Positions 10,355 through 20,854 of a DNA stretch of 64,000 bases are shown one piece after another (position 1 is the stretch's first letter; every line of letters begins with the position of its first letter). The stretch is from Ampelomyces quisqualis (Eukaryota; Ascomycota; Dothideomycetes; Pleosporales; Phaeosphaeriaceae): assembly GCA_018398575.1 (NCBI GenBank), contig JAGTXZ010000018.1:558001-622000 (forward strand), in the 5' to 3' direction. The position numbers and the translations under genes are program-made. Under the pieces are notes generated by a model. That model was not told the DNA's origin and ran no database searches. It saw only the letters and a list, made by a program, of their open reading frames with translations.

Positions 10355-11938
10355 TCAAAACGTACTACCCCTCGTCAAACTGCTCTTCCAACTCCTCTTC
10401 CTCGCATGCTCCTCGCCCGTATCTACCCTCCGAATCCTAATTTCTCCCTCCGGCACCCCCAATCTTGCTTTCCCTCTTCTCAATCGCTCCCGAATCTCAT
10501 CTTCTTCCATGTTCACTAGCTCTTGGCCAATTTCTTCGCGCAACGCAGCTGCGAATTCGACGATACTTCGCAACAAGCCTGGCCGTCGACCGTGTTGGTA
10601 TGCGCGCGATCCGCGCCGCGTGTCGAACCACATGCCGATCATGATACAACTCCAGATGAAGTTGAATATAGATATCATGAAGAGGAATATGTAGGAGAAG
10701 CCCCATTGATATGTTTCGCCGGGTTTGCAGGAGGAGTGGTTGAGCATGTAGGTTGTGTTGTAGAGGGGGGATTGGCGGCCGGAAATGGAGTATTGCAGGA
10801 CGGACGAGGGTTTCATTTCCCAGTCGGGATAAGGGTTGACGGGGTATAGAGTGATGTTGAGGCTTGGGCTGGGTAGGTTGGTTGGGTTGTTGTTCAAGGT
10901 CCATGTTGATGATGTGTTGAGTTGAGAAAGGAGTTTCTTTTCGTAGACATACATGTCTGTACCGGGTAGTTTGAGCGTCACTTCGTCGGCTAGATTGATG
11001 CTTTTGATATCTGGTAATGTTAATGTACAGTTCTTCTGCCCGGGAACGTGTCGTAAATGTCTGGGAAAGCGAAACTTACAGTCACTTATCGCAGCCCTCA
11101 GTTCATCATCGTCCCTCCCAACAACCAACGGCTTCTCGAACCCGATTCTCGCAGCATCATTGACCACAAAGTAGACCGTATCAACTTTATCCCACGCAAT
11201 CAAATTCTTGTCCAAGTCCTCGACATACGGCTCGCTCTTCGCAATATACCCCGTCATAGCCGCCAACAACGTCGGAAAACTCAGCACATACAACGTCGAC
11301 AAAAACATACTTACTACCGCTAAACACCGCAGCCCACCCTTCACCCATCCCATACCCCGCCTCGACGCGAGAATCTCTTTACCCAGCACGCCCAACGTCC
11401 CCACCGTCGTCGTCTCAAACGCCACCGCAGCATACATTTTAAACGCAGCAACATGTTCCTCCATAAACCACACGATCCACTCATTGAAAACGCGCCAATT
11501 TACCCACGCCATGAGCACTTGCCCGCCGCGCCCGATGATCAGGTCCCACGCTATATCGATGGCTTTGACTTGTGTGAAGCTCATGTTGCCAAAGCTCAGG
11601 TTCGGCGTGAAAAAGTAACTCGAATCCATTATCTTCCATGTCGCGTCTGCCGCGTACTTCCACAGCCCGTTGGGGTAGCATGAGCGGCCGCGGATGTATG
11701 TCTGAGACGTGGATTCTGCGGCTGCCGAGAGGGAGATTATGGGCGCTAGGGAGAGGGGGAGGAGTAGGAGTGTTAGGGTGGTGCGGTATGGAAAAGAGGA
11801 CCATTTTGAGTTGAAGGTTGGATGAGGGTTGGTTGATGATTCGGGCGATTTGTTGGAGGGGGAGTGGTGGGGGAGGGTTAGCATTTCGTGCGTGTCGTCG
11901 TCTTGTTGTTCGAGTGCTGAGAACCGAGATTTAGACAT
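10355..11938 (-). CDS. Multi-pass membrane protein of unknown function
   Basis: The ATG at 11938 (MSKSRFSALEQQ) is the first true start; the frame upstream begins with GTG. A 69-nt intron at about 11008-11076 (GTAAGT...TTAACATTACCAG) is likely because it removes a poorly hydrophobic Cys/Arg/His stretch in phase, leaving about 504 residues. Around residues 40-60 there is a hydrophobic helix (TLTLLLLPLSLAPIISL). Further membrane segments follow around WDLIIGRGGQVLMAWVNWRV, in the AVAFETTTVGTLG region and in CLAVVSMFLSTLYVLSFP. A last pair (YIFLFMISIFNFIWSCIMIG) precedes a long basic/acidic cytoplasmic tail. Several N-x-S/T sites lie between the membrane blocks, fitting an extracellular loop. 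I recognise this as a type of uncharacterised fungal membrane protein but cannot name it. Its stop is only 8 bases from the amine oxidase stop, so the 3' UTRs must overlap. Confidence 0.75.
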   Translation of the reverse strand: MSKSRFSALEQQDDDTHEMLTLPHHSPSNKSPESSTNPHPTFNSKWSSFPYRTTLTLLLLPLSLAPIISLSAAAESTSQTYIRGRSCYPNGLWKYAADATWKIMDSSYFFTPNLSFGNMSFTQVKAIDIAWDLIIGRGGQVLMAWVNWRVFNEWIVWFMEEHVAAFKMYAAVAFETTTVGTLGVLGKEILASRRGMGWVKGGLRCLAVVSMFLSTLYVLSFPTLLAAMTGYIAKSEPYVEDLDKNLIAWDKVDTVYFVVNDAARIGFEKPLVVGRDDDELRAAISDCKFRFPRHLRHVPGQKNCTLTLPDIKSINLADEVTLKLPGTDMYVYEKKLLSQLNTSSTWTLNNNPTNLPSPSLNITLYPVNPYPDWEMKPSSVLQYSISGRQSPLYNTTYMLNHSSCKPGETYQWGFSYIFLFMISIFNFIWSCIMIGMWFDTRRGSRAYQHGRRPGLLRSIVEFAAALREEIGQELVNMEEDEIRERLRRGKARLGVPEGEIRIRRVDTGEEHARKRSWKSSLTRGSTF

Positions 11939-12330
11939 ATTGTTGGGACGCTTCGCATCGCGAGATGTTTGAAGAATATGTCTAGAAGAGGTTGAGGTCA
12001 ATTGATGGTCTTGAGGGTTGACGTTGACGTGGTCCACGATGTTGGTCGCCTTACGAACGTGGCGTCAGCAATGCTGAGCGAAGCCAAGCGTGGCGCAGCG
12101 TATTTCAAGGGTTCCATCTACATTTAGACAAGGCAGTCTTCTGAAATGCTCTAATGTTGCAGTTGTGTATTTCACGAATTCTCATTCGGTAACAAAATAC
12201 TGTTGTAGGGCTAGAACTAGAGCTAGGAAGAGGTAGTCCAGGGGCATAGCGCACGAATTCGAGCTGACGGAGAAGAAATCATGACGCGACCCCTCCAGCT
12301 CCTGTAATCCTGGCGATCGTTTCTTGCTTT
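11939..12330. other. Intergenic
   Basis: This lies between the membrane-protein start and the deuterolysin stop. No feature is seen apart from leader and trailer sequence. Confidence 0.5.
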
Positions 12331-13544
12331 CTAGCAGTTCAAGTAGATAGCTATTCGAAATTCAGCAAAAGCCAAGCAGGTCATGATTCTGGAGTACTTA
12401 CCATTGGCGTAAAGGGCATACGAGTCAGCGTTGTTGAGAGCAGCCGAAGCGGAGAGTCTTGTGGCTGCAGCGTAGCCGTAGCCATTATCTTGCGTGCCGG
12501 GACTGTAGACACCCGGAGCATGAGTCTCCTCGTGCAGCACAGTAGTAGCTTGATCTTGGCCGTGACAAGTAGAAGAAAGTGCTGGAAGTGCACTGAAGAA
12601 AATAGGGCAATAGGTGATGAAGTTGGCCGAGGGAACGGTGTAGGCGAGAACGTTGGAGGAACATCCCGAGTAGGGGTCATTACCTGTACAAGTGTAAGCA
12701 AAGATATGAGATTCGTGCACGCCCATCTCATGGAGACTCACAGTTTGTAGTAGTGCGGCTAGATGTGCTGCCACAATCAGATGCGACAGCTCTCAAGCGG
12801 GCAGCAATGGTACTAGCGGAGGAAGTGCTTTTAAAGTACTCCGTGAGCTTCGTGCCGGATGTAGCAGCGGAAGCAGCAGATGTCGCGAGCCTCTGGCAGT
12901 TAGACAGTGCGGTACGGACTGTGGAAAGTTTGCTGCCAGTACAGCTCGAGCCAATCGCAGTGCGCTTGACGATCGCATTGACAACAGTGGCGGCTTGAGC
13001 ACCATCGATAGACATGGTGAGCCTGTTAGACTCGTAGTCGAGACTACCAGTGAGCTCAGTAGAAGCTTCCTCAGCATAGGGAAGAAGACCCTTGGCAAAG
13101 ACGTCGAAGTCACCACCTTCGCTGAGAGAGTGGAGAGCAGCAGTCTCTACGGTAATCTCTTTTTTCTGGCCAGCTGCAAGTGTAACAAAGTCTTCCTGCG
13201 TAAGTCCGCTTGTCAAAAGACGCAATTTGATGCCCTCGAAGGGAACTTTGGCGCCTGATGAACGTGAGATGATGTTCCGCGAAACTTCAGGTTATAAAGA
13301 ACTTACTACCACCAGCAGAATACATAATGACTTTTTCAACAGGATTCACTTCATCCAAGAAGGTACCCTTGCTAAGAAGGTTTAATGTCTTCTCCCCGTT
13401 GTTCACAAGTGTGAATTTGACCTCTGAATTTCCCGCAGCTGAGAGCTTGACAGTGAGAGGTGTATCTCGCTTGAATACATCCACTGAAGCGGCCGTGGCG
13501 TAAGATGCCAAAACAGCAACGTGAAATTGAGTGAATAACTTCAT
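12331..13544 (-). CDS. Deuterolysin, M35 aspzincin metalloprotease, secreted
   Basis: Four exons are 13544-13307, 13254-12742, 12683-12402 and 12350-12331, with introns of 52, 58 and 51 nt, giving 350 residues. A signal peptide (MKLFTQFHVAVLASYATAAS) is followed by a propeptide that runs to a Kex2-type KR just before TAIGSSC. The catalytic domain has the zinc motif HEETH, and the third ligand lies in GTQDNGYG, the aspzincin signature. The last exon supplies only the conserved tail AIYLNC. Deuterolysins are acid/neutral secreted proteases that digest basic proteins in the medium or host. The length fits the family (about 350). The four introns and intact cysteines suggest a functional gene. 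A related propeptide-only protein is encoded divergently at 15265. Confidence 0.92.
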
Positions 13545-15264
13545 TTTGAATGAAAGAAGGCAAATGCTCTACAAGAACAAATGATATATGCTGTGCAACT
13601 GGAGTAGTAGCGGAGAAGTTGCTGATTTGAGCCGATGAAGACACCAAGGTGTCGATTACACAGCTCTTTATACACAATTGACAACCAGTACCCAGAGACT
13701 CAAAAATGGACGCCATGATAGACTGGGTAGGTGGTAACATCGATAAGCTTGTTGGCGGAGCTTGACAGGTCTCGGCAAGGTGAGTTGGTATCTCAGCATG
13801 AATCTGGGGATCAGGCACTGATTCCAGACGGTTAGAGTGGGCAAGTGCAGCCAGCCGTTCCCGACATTGTGGACGCGAGGTGGGAAATTAGAATTACCAT
13901 TGGTTACTTTTGAAGGACAAGGTAAACAGTTCGGGTGTAGGAAAGCCTGGCAACGGAAGGCTGAGTGGAAAGGGAAGGTCGTATCGTTCGGTTGTAGGTG
14001 TCAGAAGATAAGGGTCGAGATGATGTAGGGATTGCTACGGCTTAACATGCATCGTGAATTATATGGTGCAATATCTTCGAACGTCGATCAGCCGATACCA
14101 GATTAAAGGAAAGTTGGCACTGAAAGACGTCCCGTGGAGGCAATGATATAGACAAGCATAGGATCACCATACTGGCACACCATTTGCTCGCAGTCGGCCG
14201 AAACCCGAATCTCTCGCAAGGCTTCCAAAGTACCCAGGTAATTGGAAAACGTGCCTGATAAAGGTGGAGAATACGTGAGTCGCTAACTAACGGCTGATTC
14301 ATCCAGAAGTCCTGCTTTATGTAGATCGGCTGATTCTGCTTACCAAATTAATGCGCTCTCCTCAGAAATAATGGGAGGTGCTATATCCGTATTCTTAGCC
14401 TACGCTGTATACTAAAGGGAGAAGGGTAGACGTCTGACTTTGCAATGGCTTATCGTGCGACAAGCATCGCCAAGCAGCACGACCTTTGCTTGACGACTGT
14501 TGCCAATTGTCCTGATCGCTACAGCGAGAAACGCGAGTAAATAAACCACGCTTGGGCGTTAAGAGAAGGTTGTCGGAGGATTTCTGTACAGGCACCTCTT
14601 CGCTGGCACTACGCGGACACTAAGGCCACAAGCAGTTAGCTAGCGTGGGAAGGAAGCGGGAGAACAGCCTTTCTCTATCGCACTTCAATCCTTCACATAC
14701 ACCCTTTTGCCACGAGTAGCAAGGATCATCAATGACCGCGTTCCAACCCATATATCAACGGATAAATAACGATGTAAAAGACCTGCTTAACTCCACACAA
14801 GTAATCAATTTTAGCGCCACCCGAGCTGTTCGCCCCCTCCTTCCTGTTGTAGCCGAGACGGCAGGCCAAAACAGCGCCCAGCAAATGCACCACTATCTAG
14901 CTTACTTGATTCGCTTGATGTATACAGCCTTGTAATGACATGCATCGTACCCGGTAGTGCTTGAGCTGGCTTCGTCGCGGCCTCCTCCGCAGCATTGTCA
15001 TCACTGTCCTTCACAGCAACCACTTGTGCGACAGCACCTGTAGCAATCTCACCGCCACACTCGCGCTTTTGGTCTCTTCCACTAATCACCAGCACGAGCT
15101 TTAATCATTCCTCTTCATCCTTGACCGGTTTGGCGCTCCCCGCTGCCCACGAAACACCTTGGCTGGGCACCCAGGCGACAGACCAAGCACGTGCGATAAC
15201 CTCCGTTACATCATTTCCCACTTCCCTGTTTAACTTCCAGGAATTGTTGGTTTGCTAGTTCTTC
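13545..15264. other. Long intergenic region between deuterolysin and propeptide-like gene
   Basis: About 1.7 kb holding two divergent promoters. Only short, non-conserved frames are present on both strands, and no tRNA or repeat was recognised. Nothing else can be supported. Confidence 0.5.
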
Positions 15265-15858
15265 ATGGCGACTTTCTGGAACAGGCGCACAGCAATAATC
15301 ACAGGCGTCGCCATCACTCTGCTCGGAGCATACTACGTCTATCAGTCGCCAACATCAATTACATACACCATGTCGAACACAACGTCATCCAACAGCGTCC
15401 CTGGCTTAGAATTCAAGCTCGCGCAATCTTCTCGGAATCCGCCGGTACTACTGGTCACGCTCAAGAATAACGCCGACACGCCTTACACGTTGCTTACATG
15501 GGGCACACCACTCGACTCGGCAGCACTGAATACTGGCATCTTCATGATCACCAACGCAGAGACGGCCACCCAAGTGGAGCAAATGATTCTGCAGATCAAC
15601 CGGAAGATGCCACCGCCACAGGAAGAGCTTGTCACCATTGCGCCTGGCACGGAAGAGGAGATCCAAGTCGTCTTCAACAAGCCATGGATGCCAGAACAAA
15701 AGCCTGCAAAGTACAAAGTCAAAGCTGAAGGGGATTTCAAGGGTCTTTGGGATAAGTACGGGGGCGATCTGACTGAAGACGATCTGAATGCGTACATTGA
15801 GAGTCCGTTCAGTGGGAAGAAGTTCTCCACGAATGAGGTGGTCATGGAAGTAGATTAA
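15265..15858 (+). CDS. Stand-alone M35-propeptide-like protein, membrane-anchored or secreted
   Basis: A single exon of 197 residues. Residues 10-27 (AIITGVAITLLGAYYVYQ) form a hydrophobic N-terminal segment; an internal ATG at 15370 (MSNTTSSNS) would give a soluble 162-residue form. The body aligns by eye with the propeptide of the deuterolysin at 12331. The line VLLVTLKNNADTPYTLLTWG with GTPLD matches VKFTLVNNGEKTLNLLSKG with GTFLD, EELVTIAPGTEEEIQVVF matches EDFVTLAAGQKKEITVE, and KYKVKAEGDF matches the GDFDVFAKG region. No HExxH, GTxD motif or cysteine is present, so it cannot be a protease. I believe it belongs to a widespread uncharacterised fungal family. A chaperone or inhibitor role towards M35 enzymes is only a suggestion from the similarity and the neighbourhood. 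Confidence 0.8.
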   Translation: MATFWNRRTAIITGVAITLLGAYYVYQSPTSITYTMSNTTSSNSVPGLEFKLAQSSRNPPVLLVTLKNNADTPYTLLTWGTPLDSAALNTGIFMITNAETATQVEQMILQINRKMPPPQEELVTIAPGTEEEIQVVFNKPWMPEQKPAKYKVKAEGDFKGLWDKYGGDLTEDDLNAYIESPFSGKKFSTNEVVMEVD

Positions 15859-16200
15859 AGCAACAATATACATGAGACTTTGCCGCGGCTTCCAACAATT
15901 GCTACTCACTCGAACTGTAGACATGCTAAACGGGTGCGTGGAATATTTGTACAAAGGAAAGAAATCATCTGCACGGGTAAGGAAATGTTGCTGCACACTC
16001 CACCTCACAGCACAATCGCATCAAACAACACACCTCCCCAGTCGACATAACCACCATACCCGCAGGCATAGCAACAACCACCCCACCCCGCCTTACTCCC
16101 TACCACAGCCCCATCCCGCTGCACAGCCGTCTATATCGCCCCAACATCTTCGTCGTCGTAGCTTTCGCAGCCCCACCACTCCCACCAAACCCAACCGCAA
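15859..16200. other. Intergenic / possible 3' exon region
   Basis: The plus strand is strongly C-rich (CACCTCCCCAG, CCACCCCACC). On the minus strand this reads as Gly/Val-rich frames that might be a last exon of the gene candidate at 16201-17154, but no splice solution was found. Confidence 0.35.
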
Positions 16201-17154
16201 TCAGCACCTACTCCCTAATCCCAAAGCAATCTCCATCCCCCTTTTCCCAAAAGACCTCGTCCGAACCCCCTCTCTCCACCCCCCCCAAGCCCCGCTACGA
16301 AGCCGTCCCTCAGCCAAACACGTCGCTATCCCACCGTGCACGCCGCACAGCTCGAAACCACATTCTTGATCGAGCCCCCGCGGTGCTGACGGTGGTGTAG
16401 TGCACCGCCCGTCATCGACGGGGTCTTGCGTGGTTTCACGGGGTGGGCAACGTATTTGGATTTCCGGCACCCCTGGTTCTAGCAGTCGTGGAGTTCGCGT
16501 CGAGGAGAAGTTGGTGTGCGTAGACGGAGGGATGTGTGAATTCGCTAGCGCGGCTGATGTATGACTTTGTGCGTCTTGGGCGGTGAAACTAGCGTGTGCG
16601 GATGCGGAGCTTACGGTGGAGGAGTCGATGGGGCAGGGGTAGGAGTAGATTGTTAGGGCGGAGGCTTGGTTGATAAGGGTGACGGTTGGAGAGAATGGAA
16701 TTCTGAACCAGTTTGAGGTGAGGATTGTTGCTGTGGTGGTTGTTTGGGCGAGGGAGAAGGCAGTTGTGGGGACGATGGAAACGCAGATTTTTGAGGGGAA
16801 TGTGATTGCGTTGAAGCGGATGGGGTGCTGCGGATGCGAGGGAAGTAGGGGTGGAAGTTTGACATTTGGGGGGGAGTAAATGGGTTGCTTATGAATCGAG
16901 AAGATTGACAGAAGGTCTGAGGGTAGACTTCGGTGATGTAGGTTGTGGACGAGATGGGTGAATATATTTATTGAATTGCTGTTCGTGTTTGATGCTGTAG
17001 AGTTTGATGTGATCGTGCAGGCGGTGTTATATGCTCGCACCGAGTGGTGGCTTTCGCTCAAGTTAGGTGTTTCGAAGGCTGGCCGAATTTTCACTTTAGT
17101 CTCACCGCCATGTCCATGCCCTTCAAAAGTATGTATGACTTCGTTCAGCTGCAT
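16201..17154 (-). CDS. Hypothetical protein candidate, Ser/Thr/Pro-rich, exon structure uncertain
   Basis: An ATG-initiated frame of 317 codons exists. The middle part (around codons 120-180), with TTTTATILTSNWFRIPFSPT and INQASALTIYSYPCPID, reads like genuine secreted-protein sequence and is strongly C-rich at third positions. A good donor (GTAAGC) directly follows it at codon CPIDSST, so the true gene probably splices there and the Cys/Arg/Gly-rich C-terminus of the frame is not real. The N-terminal part has no signal peptide. No domain is recognised. A gene is likely here but its ends are not known. Confidence 0.35.
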   Translation of the reverse strand: MQLNEVIHTFEGHGHGGETKVKIRPAFETPNLSESHHSVRAYNTACTITSNSTASNTNSNSINIFTHLVHNLHHRSLPSDLLSIFSIHKQPIYSPPNVKLPPLLPSHPQHPIRFNAITFPSKICVSIVPTTAFSLAQTTTTATILTSNWFRIPFSPTVTLINQASALTIYSYPCPIDSSTVSSASAHASFTAQDAQSHTSAALANSHIPPSTHTNFSSTRTPRLLEPGVPEIQIRCPPRETTQDPVDDGRCTTPPSAPRGLDQECGFELCGVHGGIATCLAEGRLRSGAWGGWREGVRTRSFGKRGMEIALGLGSRC

Positions 17155-17511
17155 ACAACTGGATTCATGTGCCTGAAAGTTGCAGCCAGCCCGGACTCGG
17201 GGCTGTGAACATAGTTGGCCGTTTCGGGCTAGCGTTCGGTCATCTCACAGGAACGTGGCAAGCCACACCCGCTAACGTGCCATGATCATTGGCGATGGCA
17301 AGAGTATGGCTGAGTTGGCATGAACTGCTCTGCGATGCGCCTGATAGAATTCTGAGTCGCACCATTCTCAGCTCGGGTGCGTATTTGGAGAACATGCAGC
17401 GCGCTTGCAGCCGAACTACGGTGTCCAGCAACTCGTGCTTCAGAAAGCACCCAGCGAGTCCTCACGTCCTTGCCTGGGGAACTTGTCCTGCTGCAGGATC
17501 TAAAGGTTTGT
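17155..17511. other. Intergenic
   Basis: Spacer between the hypothetical gene start (17154) and the ligase IV stop. Nothing recognisable is present. Confidence 0.5.
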
Positions 17512-20484
17512 TCAACCCCACTGAAACCTTTCTTCATCGACCATGGTTCCCTCATCCCAGCACTTCTGGACCCAAGCGACTCCTACCACTCGTGCCAAAC
17601 CTGTTATCTTTGAGCTGGAAGCCGTCTGTCCTTCTGGGACAACAATGTGTGTAACATCTTCCTCATCTTCGTCTTCGGCGATCCGGCCTCCACCAAAGCC
17701 AACGTAATGCTTTGCTAGCTGAGCTTGCAGCGTCCAGGCAGGGTCGTCAATCGCACGGAACGCGACTTTAGTGTTCGACATCATGTATGTTTTGAGATGG
17801 GAAAAGGAATCGCCGTGATCATCAAGCTCTTGTAAAAACTCTTCGCGGTTGAACTTGGCGCGTTTTTTCGGCCGATGTGCTAATGCTAGTATTTCCCTCA
17901 TCTCATTGATGTCAGCAATATCGCGAGCGTATGAATCGCCATTCTCATCAACGTTTTCTTCGTAGCTCAGCTGATCGTTGCCAAGCAAGTAGAACATGTG
18001 GCGGTTTGGCTCGAATGGAAGCATGTAGGGTATCGCGCCGTGGTCGAGTTCATTCTGTTGTATGCAGTCTTGGATCCAGATGGGCTTCACGATGTTGTTT
18101 GTGTCACGCTTTTCGAGTGAAGCAACTTTGACCAGGCGCTTATCAGCAACAACGATAAGCAACTCATCGGCCGAGTCCCGCTGAACAACTTTTCCGCCAT
18201 TGGCTTTGATCAGAGCTTCAAGATCTGCTTTGGACTTCTTGTTTGGATGAATTTGGTCTGTCATGATGTAGAAGCTGAGACCATCGAATAGCTTGGATCG
18301 CGGTCCAGCATACGGCGTTATCATGGTTTCACTACCAGCCACGGTAACAGGCTTCTTTGTAGTTCTGCTTCTCTTTCCGCGCGACTTCTCGATCTCAAAC
18401 TCCTTCTCTCTCTCCTCGCGCTTGTATTCAGCGTTTGCTTTCACTTCGTAAAACTCTTCCCTCGACAGAGCTTGATCCCATCTTTTGTCGGTGCGTAACT
18501 GCTTGAAGCGAGGAAATCGTAGCGTGTAATTGAACCTGAACTTGTCGCTACCTTCCACACTTGCAGCTTTACATTCCAAAACGACTGAGTCGCTGGGATG
18601 GATCCACTGGTCAGGTCTCTCATGTTGGCGATTCTGTTCGTGACCTCCCAGCTCAATAATTGGAGGTGGTCGACGAGCATCCCAGTCTTTCCATTTGCCC
18701 TCCGTTCGGCCACGGATGGCTGCGTAGTCTTCACGACTAAAGCCACCACCGACTTTGAAGAAAGACCAACATTTTGCATAGTCTGCATCTCCTGGCTGAG
18801 CAGCTTTGTTGAGCAACAATGCACAGAGGAAGGAAGAATGAGCACCACCACGGTGTCCAGATCCAAAGTAGCCACCGACAACAATGCAATCCAAAGACTC
18901 GCCAAATTCAGACATGTACTCCGGCTTGACTTTCATCCAGTCGGCGTTTCTGTCATTAAGGCGATACATGGAGCGAGGGTTCTTGAGAACCAGTCCCTCT
19001 GAAGACTCGGCGACCACTTTGCGGAGCGCCGGCTCGATCTCTGTATGCGAGTGCGCTTCAATATACGGGTGGACTTCTAGGCGCCGGTGAACGTCCTTGA
19101 TTGCACTCTCGAGCGCACGGCGGCGATCGCGCAACGTGTATGGCGTGAGAAGCTTGTCGTTTAAGTAGACACAATCAAACACTCGAAAAAGTGGCCGCTG
19201 TCCAGTGCTCTTATCGGTCCTGTTCTCCTTCTCTGAAATGGCAGCGGTCTTGAGAGTTCCGAAACCAACTATGTGATCAACGTCCATGTCCCAGGTGATC
19301 ATCTCGCCATCTAGAATGATATTTCTTACATTCTTGCCAAAAGCTTCTTTGATGAATCTGGTCAGAGCACCAGCGTCGTCGCCTTGAAAGTGCTTACCGT
19401 ACAAGTATGCGTAGTCTTTGGCCTTCCGGGACCAAAACCCGAAGAGCTTCCCGCCAGGCGACTCTGGGTCTTCCATCATGTGCAGCTGCATACGTTCCCC
19501 GTCAAGCTTCTCTTCGATCCAAAAGGTGTCTTCATCGGCATTGGCTTGCATTCGCGTCACCATTTTCTCAAAGGAGCCACCTTTGTCTTGAAAGGCGGCG
19601 AGCTGGGGCTGGAAACACTGCATCAAGCCGAGACCCGTTTCTTCACCCTCTAGGCGGACTTTGGGATCATATAGCTCCCAACACACACGCCGAAGGTTGG
19701 AGGAGATGTTGAACAATGTCTCCGCATCTGGATGCCATATGTCGAGAAAAGTCTTCTCCGTCGCACCAATCTTCATTTGACGCAAAACCATGCGAATCAG
19801 CCATGTCATCTCCTCGGCGTTCATCCTTCTGTAGAAGCGCTGGAAGATTTTGACCTGCTCATCCTCTGAGCCCAGCTGCGAGAGCTTGTCTAAGGCGTTG
19901 TTGACTTCTGCGATGCTCATGTCGCTGAGCTCAGTACGCAGTTGCCGTGATGCCAAGACCTCGTAGCATCGACCTGCAAAGTCCCCTGCTGTTGATGCTG
20001 CGCCTCTATATAGCTGCCCAGGTAACTTCCAGTTCAGCATGTGCTTGGCGTCGTCCGAGTCCTTGCTGATCTTTGTAAGTTTGATCAGGACTTTCGCGAT
20101 AGCCTTTTCCTTCAAGCCATACATGGCTCGATCTCGATCCTTGTCAGGGATGATCAGCCGCATCGCCGGATAGAAGTCATTGCCCACGGTTTTGCGCCAG
20201 CTTGCGATGAATCTGTGAATGATGTTCCGCTTAGCTTCGTGGGGGGAAAGGTTCGCGTGCCCATGCGGCCCCGCTTTCCGCCGCGGTCCAGGTGGTTGTC
20301 TGCCCTTCTTTTGCGTGTCCATGAGTGGGTCGAACAGCTCCGTGAACAGGGTGTGGAAGGGAGGCGACTTGTGCAGGTTTGTTGGCCGTGTGGGATACTT
20401 CTCGTCGAGCTCGTCATCGTGGCCATACATGAGCGTATTCTCCCGGACAGCCTGGGCGTCTGGCATGTCCGTGTCCTCGGCCAT
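17512..20484 (-). CDS. LIG4: DNA ligase IV (ATP-dependent, non-homologous end joining)
   Basis: A single exon of 990 residues if the ATG at 20484 (MAEDTDMPDA) is used; an in-frame codon extension to 20598 lacks a convincing start. The N-terminal DNA-binding domain is residues 40-290. The adenylation motif EEKLDGERMQ (active-site Lys326) and the later motifs DGEMITWD, EGLVLKNP and DWMKVKPEY follow, then the OB-fold. Two BRCT domains follow a basic linker (SRGKRSRTTKKP): the first at KLFDGLSFYIMTD through KPIWIQDCIQQ, the second after the RPKKRAKFNREEF region, ending GVAWVQKCWDEGTMVDEERF. The RPKKRAKFN segment sits between the BRCTs where Lif1/XRCC4 binds. The enzyme seals double-strand breaks in the nucleus with Ku and XRCC4-type partners (family knowledge). 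It is divergent from the IRS4-type gene, with 370 bp between the starts. Confidence 0.97.
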   Translation of the reverse strand: MAEDTDMPDAQAVRENTLMYGHDDELDEKYPTRPTNLHKSPPFHTLFTELFDPLMDTQKKGRQPPGPRRKAGPHGHANLSPHEAKRNIIHRFIASWRKTVGNDFYPAMRLIIPDKDRDRAMYGLKEKAIAKVLIKLTKISKDSDDAKHMLNWKLPGQLYRGAASTAGDFAGRCYEVLASRQLRTELSDMSIAEVNNALDKLSQLGSEDEQVKIFQRFYRRMNAEEMTWLIRMVLRQMKIGATEKTFLDIWHPDAETLFNISSNLRRVCWELYDPKVRLEGEETGLGLMQCFQPQLAAFQDKGGSFEKMVTRMQANADEDTFWIEEKLDGERMQLHMMEDPESPGGKLFGFWSRKAKDYAYLYGKHFQGDDAGALTRFIKEAFGKNVRNIILDGEMITWDMDVDHIVGFGTLKTAAISEKENRTDKSTGQRPLFRVFDCVYLNDKLLTPYTLRDRRRALESAIKDVHRRLEVHPYIEAHSHTEIEPALRKVVAESSEGLVLKNPRSMYRLNDRNADWMKVKPEYMSEFGESLDCIVVGGYFGSGHRGGAHSSFLCALLLNKAAQPGDADYAKCWSFFKVGGGFSREDYAAIRGRTEGKWKDWDARRPPPIIELGGHEQNRQHERPDQWIHPSDSVVLECKAASVEGSDKFRFNYTLRFPRFKQLRTDKRWDQALSREEFYEVKANAEYKREEREKEFEIEKSRGKRSRTTKKPVTVAGSETMITPYAGPRSKLFDGLSFYIMTDQIHPNKKSKADLEALIKANGGKVVQRDSADELLIVVADKRLVKVASLEKRDTNNIVKPIWIQDCIQQNELDHGAIPYMLPFEPNRHMFYLLGNDQLSYEENVDENGDSYARDIADINEMREILALAHRPKKRAKFNREEFLQELDDHGDSFSHLKTYMMSNTKVAFRAIDDPAWTLQAQLAKHYVGFGGGRIAEDEDEEDVTHIVVPEGQTASSSKITGLARVVGVAWVQKCWDEGTMVDEERFQWG

Positions 20485-20854
20485 CCTGAGGGCATCGGAG
20501 TGCGACAACGTGGTGTTGCACTGTCCTTTATCTTTATGTAGCTGGTATGGCTCGTAGGCAGCCACGCCGTGGCGCGATGAGGCGTGTCGCGGTGTCACGT
20601 GGTGCCGGGGCCGGTCGCGGTCTAGCGCGGGTTCTAATTGCGTTCACGCCCAGCATGTCCAAGACCTGTGCTTCACAGCCTTCACTCGACAGGTGGTCAT
20701 CACGGCTCCACAGCACCTTTCCCTTACATCTACCGATCCAGTCCTTCGCCCACAAAACCCTTCCATGTCTCCAGCACACCTCCCCTCCGTGTGAGCGCTT
20801 TCGACCCCGCACTATCTCCGCACTATCTCCGCACATCAGACCGATGGGCACTTG
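20485..20854. promoter_or_regulatory. Divergent promoter of LIG4 and the IRS4-type gene
   Basis: A 370-bp space separates the two start codons, so regulatory sequence is shared. The IRS4 side is pyrimidine-rich (CCATGTCTCCAGCACACCTC) with repeated GCACTATCTCC just upstream of the start, a common fungal leader pattern. No TATA box is evident. Confidence 0.55.

Noticed and set aside
20041..20541. A 166-codon plus-strand frame
   Set aside because: Antisense shadow of the DNA ligase IV N-terminal domain.
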